64,000 bases of DNA from Gymnopilus junonius (Eukaryota; Basidiomycota; Agaricomycetes; Agaricales; Galerinaceae): the NCBI GenBank assembly GCA_015501075.1, contig JADNYJ010000031.1, positions 124,001 to 188,000 of the forward strand, written 5' to 3'. The notes beneath the pieces were generated by a model that did not search any database, had not been told where the DNA came from, and worked only from the letters and a program-made list of their open reading frames with translations. The first letter of the stretch is position 1, and every line of letters begins with the position of its first letter. A program made the position numbers and the translations under genes. Of this stretch, positions 23,920 to 35,817 are shown piece after piece.

Positions 23920-26241
23920 TCAAGAAACTGTCTTTTGAGGCAATGTCGAGTCACGAGTTAGAGGATTCCTGGCACGTAAATCGGCTCCTTTGTAATAAAG
24001 CCATATAGGGAACGGGATGCCTAAGACAATACCCAAACCAGCAAGGAGCTATCGGAAAGAAAATATTGTACGCGTGAGTTGGAAAAATCAATAACCGTTA
24101 CTTTATCTACGTACCGAGTTACCGCCGCCGAGGCCAAGCGCATCGAACATTTGCTGTCCGAAGAGAGGGAAAGCGAAACCCAACAGTGAGCGGAAGAGCT
24201 GAGGAAAGAATGGTATATCAACGAGGGATATTAAAAGTGAACACATATCGGAGCCACTCACAGCAGCCGCAGAGGTGGCGCTTGCCGCGTAGACAAACGA
24301 ATCGACCAAATACAGCTGGATAGGAAGGCTGTTTGGAAACGCATGAATATTTTCTGGCAGAATAAGAGTAGAAAGCTTCTCTCACAATGTGGTCATCATC
24401 CCAAAGCCAAAGATCCCTGTGCCAATGATGGGCATAATCCAGTGTATGCCAGCTTGTGCAGACCAGCCATACCAGCTAATGAAAACGAAGGTGAGATTGA
24501 GGGCAGAGTTGTCCTTAATGAGGACTCACAAAAGTCCAATTGGAACAAAGAGGGACCCAAAAGCAAGGGCGGGAATACGCATTTCCGGTGTGCAGACACC
24601 ACCATTCTTATCTCCAAGCTGCAACGTAGAAAGCCTGTGAGTAAATAGGACAGCGACTTAGAGTCCGTAAACGTACGTATTTATAGACTTGGTCTGCGAA
24701 TTTGGCACCAAATATTGTCGCCAACATAAAACCCACGCCTAAACCAAGGTAGGTGAGGCCACCTATTCCCGCCCCAAATCCATAGGTCGACTGGAAGAAC
24801 TCTAAGAAGGGAAAATATGAATAAAACATCCAACGACACGCTGGGAAAGGGCGCCAAACATACGTGCAAACGTTGCGAACATCAGGTAGTAAATTCCATA
24901 CATGCTGTAAGAAGTGATTAGATGTCGACAAGAAGTGTATAGGATTATCACTTACAAGGCCATATACAAACTGAGCATAAAGCAGATAAGACTGCGGAAA
25001 AGTAAAGTAATCGGCCGGGAAAGGTTAATCCAGAGAACGTGCAATTTGCTTCCATGCTCTTTCTGCAGATGAGGATGAGCTTTTGCCACTTTCTCGGGAT
25101 CTCCGGACTTGGCAGCCTTGCGCTGGCGGATAACAGGTGCATATGTCTCCCTCAGCAGAGGAATGCTAAACGCTCCACAAACGGCGCAGCACCCTAAAAA
25201 ACCCACCCATGAGAATGACAAAAGGTGAATGGACTGAGGGTATTACGCACCGGCAATTACAATGAATACCCATTTCACTCCCACAGTTTGAGCGATGAAC
25301 CCACCAGCTATTGGGCCGACAACAGGACCTATGAGAGGTCCAAGACTAAAAAGGGCCATAGCAGACGCTCGGTCCTTTGCCGCAAACAGGTCACCGACGG
25401 ATCCTGCACCAACAGCAATTGGGGCACTGCCAGATAATCCCGCTAGGATGAAAATTGAACTCTAGCAATTCCAACGCGAGATAACATACTCTTACAAAGG
25501 AAACGAAAGCCGATGAAAGAACCGACCGTTGGTGCGAAAGCACATCCGATACAAAAAGCCAGTGTAAAGATGTTGCCGATATGAAGGACCTGCACGACAT
25601 GTGAGGACTTTATCATAAAAAAGAGTAGACTTTCAGCATACCCATGTTCGACCATACATCTCAGAAACAGGTGCAAGGAATAGCGGCTATGGATTAAACA
25701 GTCAGATGACAGATATTGTCGAGGCGAAGAAATACTGACGCCGAGGGCAAATGATACTAGAAAGATACTCAAAGTCAAGGCAGCGACTGTCGGACTTGTA
25801 ATTCCGTATTTTATAGCAAGATCAGGTATGCCAGGGGCCATCATAGAACTAGTGAGTGGGGATACAAAAGTATACGCAGAGACCTAGACAGCGTGGTTAT
25901 CAGTGTACATAACGACACATAGCAAACGACACATAGGAGAAAAGACTTCGACGCACAATGCCAACAGCTGTCCACTTCCTTTTACTCGACCAATTCCTCG
26001 CATTGTCAGGATCGTCCTCCCAATCATCCTCGACATTCTCGAAGGCTTCTTCAACTTTGTCTTCGGGTAATGCTGACTCCCCATGGCCAGGTGCATATCC
26101 ACCTCCATTCTGATATGGAGTCGCCTCCCTTTTCTCGTTCGGTTGGACATGGGTCAAAGACGAATCCACGGAAGGTGCATGTGACAAAGTAGGAACCCCT
26201 CGCTCAGGTTCCGTGAAAGCTTTCTCGTCGTTGGAAGACAT
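23920..26241 (-). CDS. Major facilitator superfamily transporter, DHA1 drug:H+ antiporter type
   Basis: Proton-coupled exporter of the plasma membrane, 12 predicted membrane spans. The protein starts MSSNDEKAFTEPERG, has an acidic hydrophilic N-terminus (VEDDWEDDPDNARNWSS, typical of fungal DHA1 carriers), then SPTVAALTLSIFLVSFALG, LHIGNIFTLAFCIGCAFAP, ALFSLGPLIGPVVGPIAGGF (motif C of drug:H+ antiporters), WVFIVIAGCCAVCGAF, FGAGIGGLTYLGLGVGFM, and VFRSLLGFAFPLFGQQMF, and ends in SLLAGLGIVLGIPFPIW plus a short tail. About ten exons; exon 1 ends near the donor at 25970 (gtgcgt). The ATG at 26241 is chosen because the ten residues encoded upstream in the same frame are unlike the family. No lesion seen. 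Substrate cannot be told from sequence. Confidence 0.85.
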
Positions 26242-28620
26242 GGTATTTGGACAGAAATCGCCTAAAAGCACGACCGAGAAGGAAGAGCGGTTCTGGAGCG
26301 GTCCAAGATGGGAGACACCCCTCTTGGGAACTCATTTCTTTCTAGTCTGTTCTTTAAGCAAACAAGCATAGTGGGGTACCGGCCGATGTTCAAAGTTCAC
26401 GTTATAACATTTTGGTCAGAAAGATTATCCGGCGTTTTGGCGGCCCGATCAGTTTTCACCAAGAATGACATAAGACCGCGGGGTTGACGCGGGGAGTTAA
26501 AATCATGAAGGCTCACATCGTCGAGGCATGTAAAGGAAAACTCACGGAGGCCTTCGTATCAACCTTTCATTGTGGATTCATTCCTTCTGCTTTGAAACAT
26601 GAGCCTGGAAACTTTATATATGTCAACATGGGTTATAAAGTAATAGAAAAGGTACACGGCAAGTCACAGTAGGTCAAGGCCTGCCAAGGCCAACCCGCGA
26701 TCAGATTGCAAATCAATGTGCTCTCAAAGCTAAAAATACAACGTAGGCGCTATACATAGTGCACGCATACGGTCAGGTTTCAATGCCAACGTCCAACAGC
26801 GACGTCCACGCACACGTCAAGCTGTGCAAAGAAAGCAATATAAGGATGTAACCTTGCTTATCATTTTTCAACCCTACCTGGTGCTACTATTAAGTAACTG
26901 ATAGTAAGTGTTGGTTTGCCCAGTACTTATGCCGAGGGATTTACGGGGCGCTTGGGCAGGCGCCGAGCGTGCCGAGAGTCACGTGCTCGTGACCTGCAAT
27001 CGAGGGCGGACGCGTCGCGTTCGAGCGCCTGGGTGTCCTCCAAAGTCGAGAGAACTTGCAGGCACGGCTTTCCCCAGCTCGATCGGGATGGACACCGAGG
27101 GCAGATTGATGGGACTGATGTGCTGGGTGGCCCAAAAATAGCCCACTTCTCAGCCCATCACTTGGCAGCGGGATGCGTCTTTGGCAGCCGTCTTCGGTCT
27201 CATCTCGAGCTCTGTTCCCTCCCTCCCTTGCTTAAACACATCTTATGTACCATAATAATTACACAGAAATACAGAAACATGTACTAAATATATTACAATG
27301 GGAATAGACAGTGGCAGTGGCCTTTTCAATGCAGTTGAACTAGGTACTGCTTCTGCAGGCTGCAATTTGAGCTGGTTCAAGTCAATAAGTATTCCTTTTG
27401 GTGGACATAAGTTCAATAAGTAGCTTATCTGGAGGGATTTACGGTAAATCCAGCTCGCTTTACCCTGGATTTACACAAAATGAGCTGGTTCATTTCCGCT
27501 GTAAAGCCAGAGCCTCGGAGTGATGGGTGGCTCAAGCGCTCTCCCGAGCATGCCGGTGTGAGCTCATGTACACTCTAGACACGTCTTTTCCATACCTCTG
27601 AACTTCAAAAAAATTTCTCTGCCTCCTGAAAAGAATGCTGAAATTTTGGTAATTCTATTCTCTTTTACCAAAAAATTTCCCTGGAGTCCCTACTGTACAT
27701 ACATGACTCTAAAAAAAGCCTTTGTAATTGACTTTTTTTCCGCAAGCTCGGTTACCTTCATGTTGCAATCACATCACGCCCAGCCCAGAACTGGACAAGT
27801 TCTGATGTGTTCCGGGACGCCATCCTCGGGTCCGTGCTAAAAATATCTGGCTTTACAGGCTTTACAGTAAATCTATCCAAATAACCCTACTTATCTCCGC
27901 TTTGACTGTAGTGGTTCAGAGATCTATGAATCTGGCCCACTGCGATGGAATGATTGAGGTCATCAGGAGGTTCGTTCTGCAGACGGCTTATAGGGACTCG
28001 GTAGCGTCATCGCAGCTTCATTATTCAGCGCTACTTAGATGGCGCCTTTAGGCGGGTCCGAGCCCATGATAATTTGCAGGCACCATTCAAACAAATAAGG
28101 CGATCTCGGATCTGACGGAGCTCCACTGCAAGACTGCAGACAATGACAAAAGTCTCAAAGCAGAGGTATAACAGCCAGCTTCTCCGCACGGGGTCAAATA
28201 TTTAAGCATTCATGTCATCTGGGATTAATGCGTCGAAGAGATTATATCTATCAGTACTGTGTCTAGTGATGCAATGGTGTATACAATGTTCTAGCCACCT
28301 GGGTGGGATATCCAAAAAATCGTCCATCAAGAAGAGGTAAAAGTGTGACAGATTATCTAGAACTAAATTAGCGAAGAGCAATAACGACTGTTTTGCAACA
28401 AAAGAAGGACATGCATGGATGAATAAATGGATAAGCTTGAGCTTGCTTGAGCATCAGTGAAAGTCAAGAAAGACAATGCGCGTAGAAAAGAAGCATTATA
28501 AATTACAGTGAACCGAGGAGGAAAGGGCTTTCCTGGGTTTATATCTCCTAAATACTGTGTATGTACTTGCTGGGCGTGGATGTGGATGACAGTAGATTGC
28601 GAGGGGATGAGGTTGGCTAT
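26242..28620. other. Intergenic region with a GC-rich island and AT-rich flanks
   Basis: About 2.4 kb without a supportable gene. Positions 26930-27100 form a clearly GC-rich island with CpG-rich words (acgcgtcgcgttcgagc) in AT-rich DNA. From 27435 to 27451 there is a palindrome (ggatttac-g-gtaaatcc) with partial echoes at 27466 and 27862. The word gagctggttca occurs twice (near 27369 and 27480). These could be worn mobile-element traces, but no ends were defined. Confidence 0.35.
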
Positions 28621-30474
28621 TCATGAGCGAGAGAGGGTTTCATGGATAGAGCGAACGATAGCTTGAACATCGATCTCAATAGCCTCATCACGAGGCGGGG
28701 ATATGGGAGGAAGCTCAGAGGTAAAGGGTCTATTACATATGACTTAAGATAAGCTCGATATGAATATAAGCCATCAACATACCGGCTGCCTTGCCATGCA
28801 ACATAGTGCAGGCCAAGAGAACGCATAGCAAATTCACGATCTCTGACAAATTTGCCGGAAGGGAACAGCTCTACTAATGTTGACTGTGGAGTGGGTCGCA
28901 TAAAGACGGCGTCCATCAGATGATTGCCATGCACACTGAGGATGAGCTAACGTAGGATGAATTAGTAATGAGTCCAATACAGAAGAACAGCTGTAAAAAG
29001 GCTACTGTAACTTACCGAAGACTTGACTATGGCAGTCATGCGCTCTGTCCAGTCCGTTTCTGACGTCTGCGTTGAAACGATGTGCAGCTCATATCCACGA
29101 CTCCGTGCCATCTTTTCCAAAGCCCGCACGAGATTTTGATGTTCTTCGGTCGAGAGCTTAGGGCTACTGTCAGACTGCGTGTGCAAGTATGTGACAGCCT
29201 TCTTCGCTCTAGGGTTGATTTCATATTCCTCCAAAAATTGCGCTAAATTTCGCCGCACAGGTTCCCACCAATGATCTGATGTGTCCAGGTCAAAGGCAGG
29301 GGAATAGACAGGAAGACCGTCCATAACCGTCTTCTCAGCAATAGTCCTATCCACGACGACCAGGCGTTCCAAAATGAAAGGAATTTCCATCTTCTGATAA
29401 TCGTCCCAATCTTCATAATACTGCACTGTCAGCTGCGGGAATGCAGCTTTCGCAAGATATGGATGAAAGCCTGTCTCTGCTCGCACACGCTTTATCCAGT
29501 GGTTTTCATATGGTGGGTTCTCATCCGTGAAGAAGCGGTTATGAGGAAAAATGAGTCTACGGGGAGGAGGAAGTCTGGTATGGCCTGTCGAGTCTATTGC
29601 CCTGTCTAACGAGCTGTAAGTCCTCCATAGAGCAAAGAGCGTGGAATTGTCTGTGAATGGAAGACGTTAAAAAGGGACTGAAGTCCCAAAGCTGAGAAAA
29701 TACATACGAGGTGTTGAGTCAGCGTCCATCCAAGAAACCCCACGAATACTATTTTTCGCTCAAGCATCAGCACCAAGAAAGCTCAAAAAGTATAATGAAC
29801 GCACGTCGAACCGTAACTTCCCATAAGCTTACGGCCCTCTTCCGTTGACAGAATCTCCCACTTTGCAAATCCGTTCCCCGCATGCGAGACAATGGTTGAC
29901 ATGGGTGGCAGAGCGTTCGCCCTGTCCGCAATTACATAGACAGTCCCATTGAATACGTAGACATTATCTAGGACATTATAACCTAAAGCAAAGCGTTCAT
30001 GATTACGGTGACCTGGGTCAAAGAAAGAATGACATACCTGGCGCATGCTTCACCACCCTTGTCTGCGGTAAGTCATCCCCCCACCTCTGTAAAGCATTGT
30101 CAACAGTCGAGTCTCCTAAAGGTTCGTCGTCCACTTGAATGGCCCTCGGATTTTCTATCCACATCGCCCCATGCCTCCCAGTCCCTTTCGGCTGGCTCCT
30201 TTCTGACCCATCACCAGCGACGTGACCTTCCTCCCATGTCCAGTCACCAAAGATAGCTAACTCTAAAGAATCTCGCCATCCAGGGTACTTCCTTCCGTCT
30301 TTCCCTATCACTCTCGTCCTCCCGAAGCCTAACCGGCTGGAAAACAGCGCCCTGTGTCGCTGAAGGATCAATTCCCAGGATTTGCAGCGAGGTGTCAATG
30401 TTGTACGCCAGAAAATAGATAATTAGCGATAGGAGAATGAGTGTAATTTCCCGCTTGTCTGGCGTGCTGTCCAT
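28621..30474 (-). CDS. Glycosyltransferase family 61 protein (type II membrane protein)
   Basis: GT61 enzymes transfer xylose, GlcNAc or related sugars in the secretory pathway. The start is at 30474 (MDSTPDKREI), followed at once by a signal anchor (TLILLSLIIYFLA). A 54-base intron (30406-30353) joins to YPGWRDSLELAIFGDWTWEE. Further exons give VYVFNGTVYVIADR, SWMDADSTPHNSTLFALWR, RRLIFPHNRFFTDENPP, and the catalytic region: YELHIVSTQ, a splice junction, then LILSVHGNHLMDAVFMRPTP, STLVELFPSGKF and EFAMRSLGLHYVAW, typical of the family's nucleotide-sugar site. The last exon codes an acidic tail ending at 28621. All junctions hold frame and no internal stop was seen. The usual HGAGL block reads H-G-N-H-L here. 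Substrate is not predictable. Confidence 0.8.
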
Positions 30475-30893
30475 CGCATAATTTTGTCGGTTTTTCACCG
30501 AAGGGAGTAGGATAAATTTGGGATAAATCGTCGATTTGAGGGGCTGCTTGATTGCTTCAGTTCTGGGCAACGTCTTCTATTCCTAACATACACATACACC
30601 ATACCTCATTGTTCCCGAAATCCTTCCCCCGCCGTTTCCTAAGCCAACTTGTAGTGCCCAATGCCAATTGCTTTCGGAGTCAACTAGTCATCATCTGCAT
30701 GGGCAAGGTCATCTTGGACAAGTAATAGATCCCATCATCAAGGGACAGCGATAACCGTGAAAGACTTTGTCATCAGGCAGTCAAACATAAATTACATTCA
30801 TCACGATTCATCCGCCAATAACACAGAGAAACCGAAGTAAAATACACAATAGGTGAAGCTGAAGAGGGAGCAAGATGTGTAGATACGAAAAGA

Positions 30894-31633
<740 letters not shown>

Positions 31634-31817
31634 GTTTAATAATTTAGAAGGTACAGCGGTAGAATTACAGAAGAGCGGAAGAGATGGTAGTGGTTCAGGT
31701 TCAAGGGATAATCAACAAAACGCACCAAACGGCACGTCCTAAATGTGTGCACGGTGCACGTGACCAGCGCGTCCCAAATTTTGCCGGCCGGCTTCGCTTC
31801 CACAACACTCCCCAAAT
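31634..31817. promoter_or_regulatory. Bidirectional promoter between H2A and ATP10
   Basis: Only 184 bases separate the H2A start (31633, minus) from the ATP10 start (31818, plus). The core promoters of both must lie here or overlap the leaders. No clear TATA box was seen on either side. Confidence 0.5.
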
Positions 31818-32908
31818 ATGCTTGTGCCTTCATGGCAGCTCCGTAGTTTCTTGTTAACGCAGACTAGATGCTTTCGCCGTAATATCCATGCATCCTCCAC
31901 ATTAAGGCTCGAAAATACACCAAAGAAAGATGTACCAGCACCCCCAGATCCCAAAAACAAACCATTACCGCCTCTTAGTCGACCTTTAGGTGTACGCCAG
32001 CGACCCACGACGGTGGCGCGCTCGCGGGCGGAAAGGGTGAAAGATTATTTGCAAACAGAGAATTTGGAAGCGCAGCGGCGACACTTGTAAGTTACGGTCA
32101 ATGTGTCTACTGTTTCCAAGCCTCAGTCCTTTTCAGAGTCAAGGAGGCTACCAAAGGATACTTTCACGATTTAAACATGACAAGGAAACATGGTGGAAAA
32201 ACTTGGATTGCCCCTAAGGTCCTTATTCGTGAAGATGTACAGTCACTGTCATTTCTGGGTATCCAAAACGTTTTCTAACGTATCTATGTCAGAAAGCACT
32301 CTACCTGCCGAACCTTACAGGAAGCAGCCTTGACGATGGCACGAAGAAAGATACCACGACGATGTGCTTTGGCCGTATAACTGCGCTCGCCATACTCGGA
32401 ACACAAATTTCTGAGGTACGTTGCACAACCATTGTGGCTAATGGTCACATTTTGAAATGTTTTTCTCTTCCCGCAGGCCCACGCCCAATCCTTTACGTAT
32501 AGAACGAACGCTCGCTACGGCCAGAACCCCTTATACCAGTACGTCCAAATCAACGTTCAAGAGAACCTCCTCAAAGCCTTCCTCGTCAAACTATACGCTC
32601 GTTCTCTCCGTGTGACCGTACCCAAAGGACAACAACCGAACTACCTAATATCAAGTCAAAATCTCGAATATCTCCGTGATCCTATGGGCATGACAAATAG
32701 CAAGGTTGGCTATGTATATTTGATCGACGAGAATCTCAGGATTCGGTGGGGTGGTTCGGCGGACGCGACACTACAGGAGGCAGAATCTCTTGAAAACTGT
32801 ACGGGAGTTCTACTGAAACGACTGGAGGAGAAAAATGCGGCCAAGGATACAGAGACTTCGAAAGAAACTCCAAAAGAAGCTCAGGAGTCATCAAAAGCTC
32901 CCTCATAG
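31818..32908 (+). CDS. ATP10: Mitochondrial ATP synthase assembly factor Atp10
   Basis: Atp10 is a mitochondrial inner-membrane chaperone needed to assemble Atp6 into the FO part of ATP synthase. Four exons (31818-32086, 32137-32236, 32293-32415, 32477-32908) give 307 residues, all in frame. The N-terminus (MLVPSWQLRSFLLTQTRCFR) is basic and Ser/Leu-rich, a mitochondrial presequence. Family landmarks: GGKTWIAPKVLIREDKALYL, PNLTGSSLDDGTKKDTT, an ARYGQNPLYQYVQINVQEN block, and near the end VGYVYLIDENLRIRWGGSAD. The last 30 or so residues are Lys/Glu-rich. The start shares a 184-base promoter with H2A. The C-terminal exon has been partly copied at 33576-33761. Confidence 0.9.
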
Positions 32909-33575
32909 CCGGTGCGTTATTCGTATGACAAGGTTTTCTTCAATCATCTAACGCCACCCATGGGATAGCCCGTATCTACTTTGAACTCATCATTATCTTA
33001 TATGGATTTCCCGACCATCTTCATTGTCTCTAGAAACTAAATTCATCTCATGGCATCTTCAGCGCAAAGAAAGGGTGCCCCTGGTATCTTTTCCATACAT
33101 CCTTTTTCCACTCTTCAAAGGTCGGTTTTGAATCTTGGACAAGAACCAGCTGGCGAAAGACAAGGAAGAGATTCGGAAGATCGAAGAAGTCAGTGCCAAT
33201 GGTAAATGGAAGACGTTGGTATTTCTTCCCACCGCGGACATGTGCGCCAAGGTCAGGACGTCCGAGAGATTCAAATGTATTGACCAAGATTTTCTCCAGC
33301 TCGCTGAGTCCTGTATTGAGGCTTTCAGTGTGATCATCTCTTTTTGGACTAACCTTGACGCTCACCGTTGTGTCCATCATAGAAGGGTTGAACGTCAAGG
33401 AAAGCTAGTGGCGCAGCAAACGCCTCTTCCTTAGTGATCGTGTACGCCCTGTTAAACAGTTGCAGATGAGATTCACCTCCTTGAGATATTACAAACTTGC
33501 CACTCCCAGTCTATCGTTCCCAGGAACGAATCGTCACGGAAAAGCCAGTGGTCGCCTTTGTCGTCAATGGTCACG
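32690..33575. repeat. Tandem duplication unit A: ATP10 3' end plus APH-gene 3' end
   Basis: This unit contains the genuine last part of ATP10 (plus strand) and, facing it on the minus strand, a truncated copy of the last part of the APH-kinase gene. Unit B (33576-34560) repeats the arrangement: a truncated ATP10 end, then the genuine APH end. The junction lies at about 33571-33580, where the APH-like GDHW-coding stretch runs directly into the ATP10-like sequence. The simplest reading is an unequal tandem duplication across two convergent gene ends. Confidence 0.8.
33048..33574 (-). pseudogene. Truncated duplicate of the zinc-finger/APH-kinase gene (3' part)
   Basis: On the minus strand this holds a kinase C-terminal portion close to that of the gene at 34060-35571: FLGTIDWEW, ITKEEAFAAPLAFLDV, GGKKYQRLPFTIGTDFFDLP, NLFLVFRQLVLVQDSKPTFE and a tail ending at 33048. 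It starts abruptly at the duplication junction, with no zinc finger, N-lobe or start codon, so it cannot make a kinase. Between the aligned blocks the differences are mostly substitutions, so the duplication is not very recent. Confidence 0.8.
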
Positions 33576-33761
33576 ACGAACAGCCAAGTTGGCTATGTAT
33601 ACCTAATTGACGAGAATCTTAGAGTTCGCTGGGGGGGTTCGGCGGACGCTACGCTGCAGGAGGCGCAATCACTCGAGAGCTGCACAGGGGTGCTATTAAC
33701 TCGATTAGAAGATAAAAATGCGAGCAAGAAGATGGAAGTCCAGGAAGTCGCTCCACAATGA
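33576..33761 (+). pseudogene. Truncated duplicate of the ATP10 C-terminal exon
   Basis: About 60 codons nearly identical to the ATP10 end: VGYVYLIDENLRVRWGGSAD, TLQEAQSLESCTGVLLTRLE. It begins at the junction with the APH-derived sequence and lacks all upstream exons, the presequence and the catalytic core region. The apparent ATG at 33558 comes from APH-derived sequence, so it is not a natural start. Confidence 0.8.
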
Positions 33762-34059
33762 TTTTCATAGCTAGTTCCACTTCCGAGCCTCAGAGCACAG
33801 TAATAAAAGGAATCAGGAATGCTATGTTAACGAACAGCGACCAACATCTTTGTAACGTCTCTCACCCAGTCCTTGAGAGACTGACACGATGTCCAATCAT
33901 CTCTGATTTGCCAATTAGCATTCCAAAACATTGCTGGGTGAGTTTCGAATTGAAATCTCAATGTTACACTTTTTATGAATAAGGGAACTGAACAAAGTTA
34001 AAGAGATCCAAGAAATTGATTAAGGCTAGCTGGTGATGCGCAACCTCAACATGATGAAG

Positions 34060-35571
34060 CTAGGACATCGTCTGCGATGCCAGAAAAGAATGGTCCTTGT
34101 ATTTCTCCCAAGCCTCCTTTTTCCATTCACCAAATGTTGGCTTTGAATCCTGCCCTAGAACCAACTGACGAAAAGCGAGGAAGAGATTAGGAAGGTCAAA
34201 GAAGTCAGTGCCAATGACAAATGGGAGGCGCTGGTATTTCTTGCCACCACGCACAAGCATGGCAAGGTCAGGGCGTTGAAGCAAGTCGAACGCACCAGCA
34301 AATGCATTTTCGAGATCGCTGAGATCTTCAAAACATTTTCAGATTTCCTGTTTCTGTGGAAAGAAAAATGGCACCCACTGTTCTGCCCGTCGTAGAACGC
34401 CCCGATGTCAATGAAAGCCAGTGGCGCTGCAAAGGCTTCTTCTTTAGTGGTCGTATAAGCCCTGCCATGGATCAGCTTCACTCTTTCAAACCGAATGCAC
34501 TGACTCACCATTCCCAGTCTATCGTGCCTAAGAAGCAATCTCCGCGGAAAAGCCAGTGATCCCCTTTGTCGTCGGCATGTCTGATATAGAAAAGGTGCGG
34601 ACCTTGCTGTTTTGGATAGAGCACCTTAATCAGCTCAATAACTTCAAGGTGAACGAGATAGGCATCGAGAGCGTTTTCGGAATACTTATGGCCGCCTTCA
34701 ATCAGTGAGAGCACTTGTTCAACCTGAGCAATGCGAAATTCTTGAGGATTTTCGAATGGACCCAATTGAGAAAGGCGCCCTTTACTATCTTGTCCGCATA
34801 GCGTTGGTTCTACCATAGGTCCGACGAACATATCGGAGCCATCGTCGGACGTGAAGGTCAGGCAACCAATAGCGCTGTATGCAAGCTCCTCAAGCTTGAC
34901 GAAGTCCTTCGCTATTTCGGTTATCCAAGATTTTTGCTGCCCGAGCGTACCATCCATGAAAGAAGCTTTGCCATCAAGCCATTCGAGAAAGAAGTAAGGA
35001 CTCCTCGCTCCTCTTGGAATGACGCAACGACTCCTGGCCTTCGCAATTCTCATACCAACGCTTTCCAAGGCAGTAAGGGTCGCAACTTCGCTTCTCATCT
35101 CTTGAATTAGAAGCTCCTGGGGGGAAGCGCTTCCGCCTTGGAGGGCGAGACGTACAAGCCACTTGTCGCTATTCTTGAATGTTAGTGGAAGATGTAGATG
35201 TTTGCCACCCATAAGAGCTACATCTCGAGAGACCGGGATATCAAGATGGCAATCCTTGACTGTCACTGAACCAACCCTTCCAGTTTTGATAGCATTATTC
35301 AATATACGACTCTTATCAATGGAAGAGATCTGCATGTTAAAGTTGTTATTCGATGTCTGTGCGTAGGCGGTGTTGTACGCATCGCCATCCTACAATCTCT
35401 TTTTATCGGTACCCTTGGAAGTCATTTCGTTAATAATTGCGACCTACTTACGGTAGGACACTCATGAAATGCTTTTAAGGCATGCTGACCACAAAGATGG
35501 CGGTCGCAGGTATAACAGAACTCCGTAGAGGGGCTAGGGCAGTACGAACAGTTGTGGAGGGGCAGAACCAT
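34060..35571 (-). CDS. APH-like kinase with N-terminal zinc finger
   Basis: Exon 1 (35571-35452, 40 codons) encodes a cysteine/histidine cluster: C-x2-C (CSYC), then C-x2-C (CYTC), CGQH and H-E-C-P, a B-box/AN1-like zinc-binding pattern. A 61-base intron joins it to exon 2 at 35390, which continues with a phosphotransferase (APH/choline-kinase) fold: GKHLHLPLTFKNSDKWLVRL with the nucleotide-binding lysine region, QEMRSEVATLTALESVGMRI, SPYFFLEWLDGKASF, and LFYIRHADDKGDHWLFRGD with FLGTIDWEW, the usual catalytic and D-W metal-binding block (HADDKGDHW in place of HGDLHxxN). Two more introns lead to a C-terminal part ending at 34060. Frame is intact. The substrate is unknown; fungal APH-like proteins are numerous. 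Its 3' end was duplicated toward ATP10. Confidence 0.7.
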
Positions 35572-35817
35572 GGGGCAATGAGTTTCTTTGTGACTCAAGA
35601 CGAGTAAAAGATGGGTAAAAGGCGTTCTTTTCTTCGGACCGCATTGGAAGCTAAAAACACACACGGTGGTACACACAAGTGGGCATTGATGACAACTGTG
35701 ATGCCCGTGGGAGTGGATTCGAGTGTGTGCACCACAGCATCCCTAACATTGAATGTACTTAAAATGCGAACCTTGGGGCCTTTTCAGCGTTCACGCATTT
35801 CGCTTCAAGGCTGGTGC

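Noticed and set aside
26908..27287. Frames across the GC-rich island
   Set aside because: Arg/Ala-rich as expected of GC-rich chance frames; no family pattern.
33558..33761. A free-standing 67-residue gene
   Set aside because: It is a duplicated ATP10 end starting in APH-derived sequence, not an independent gene.
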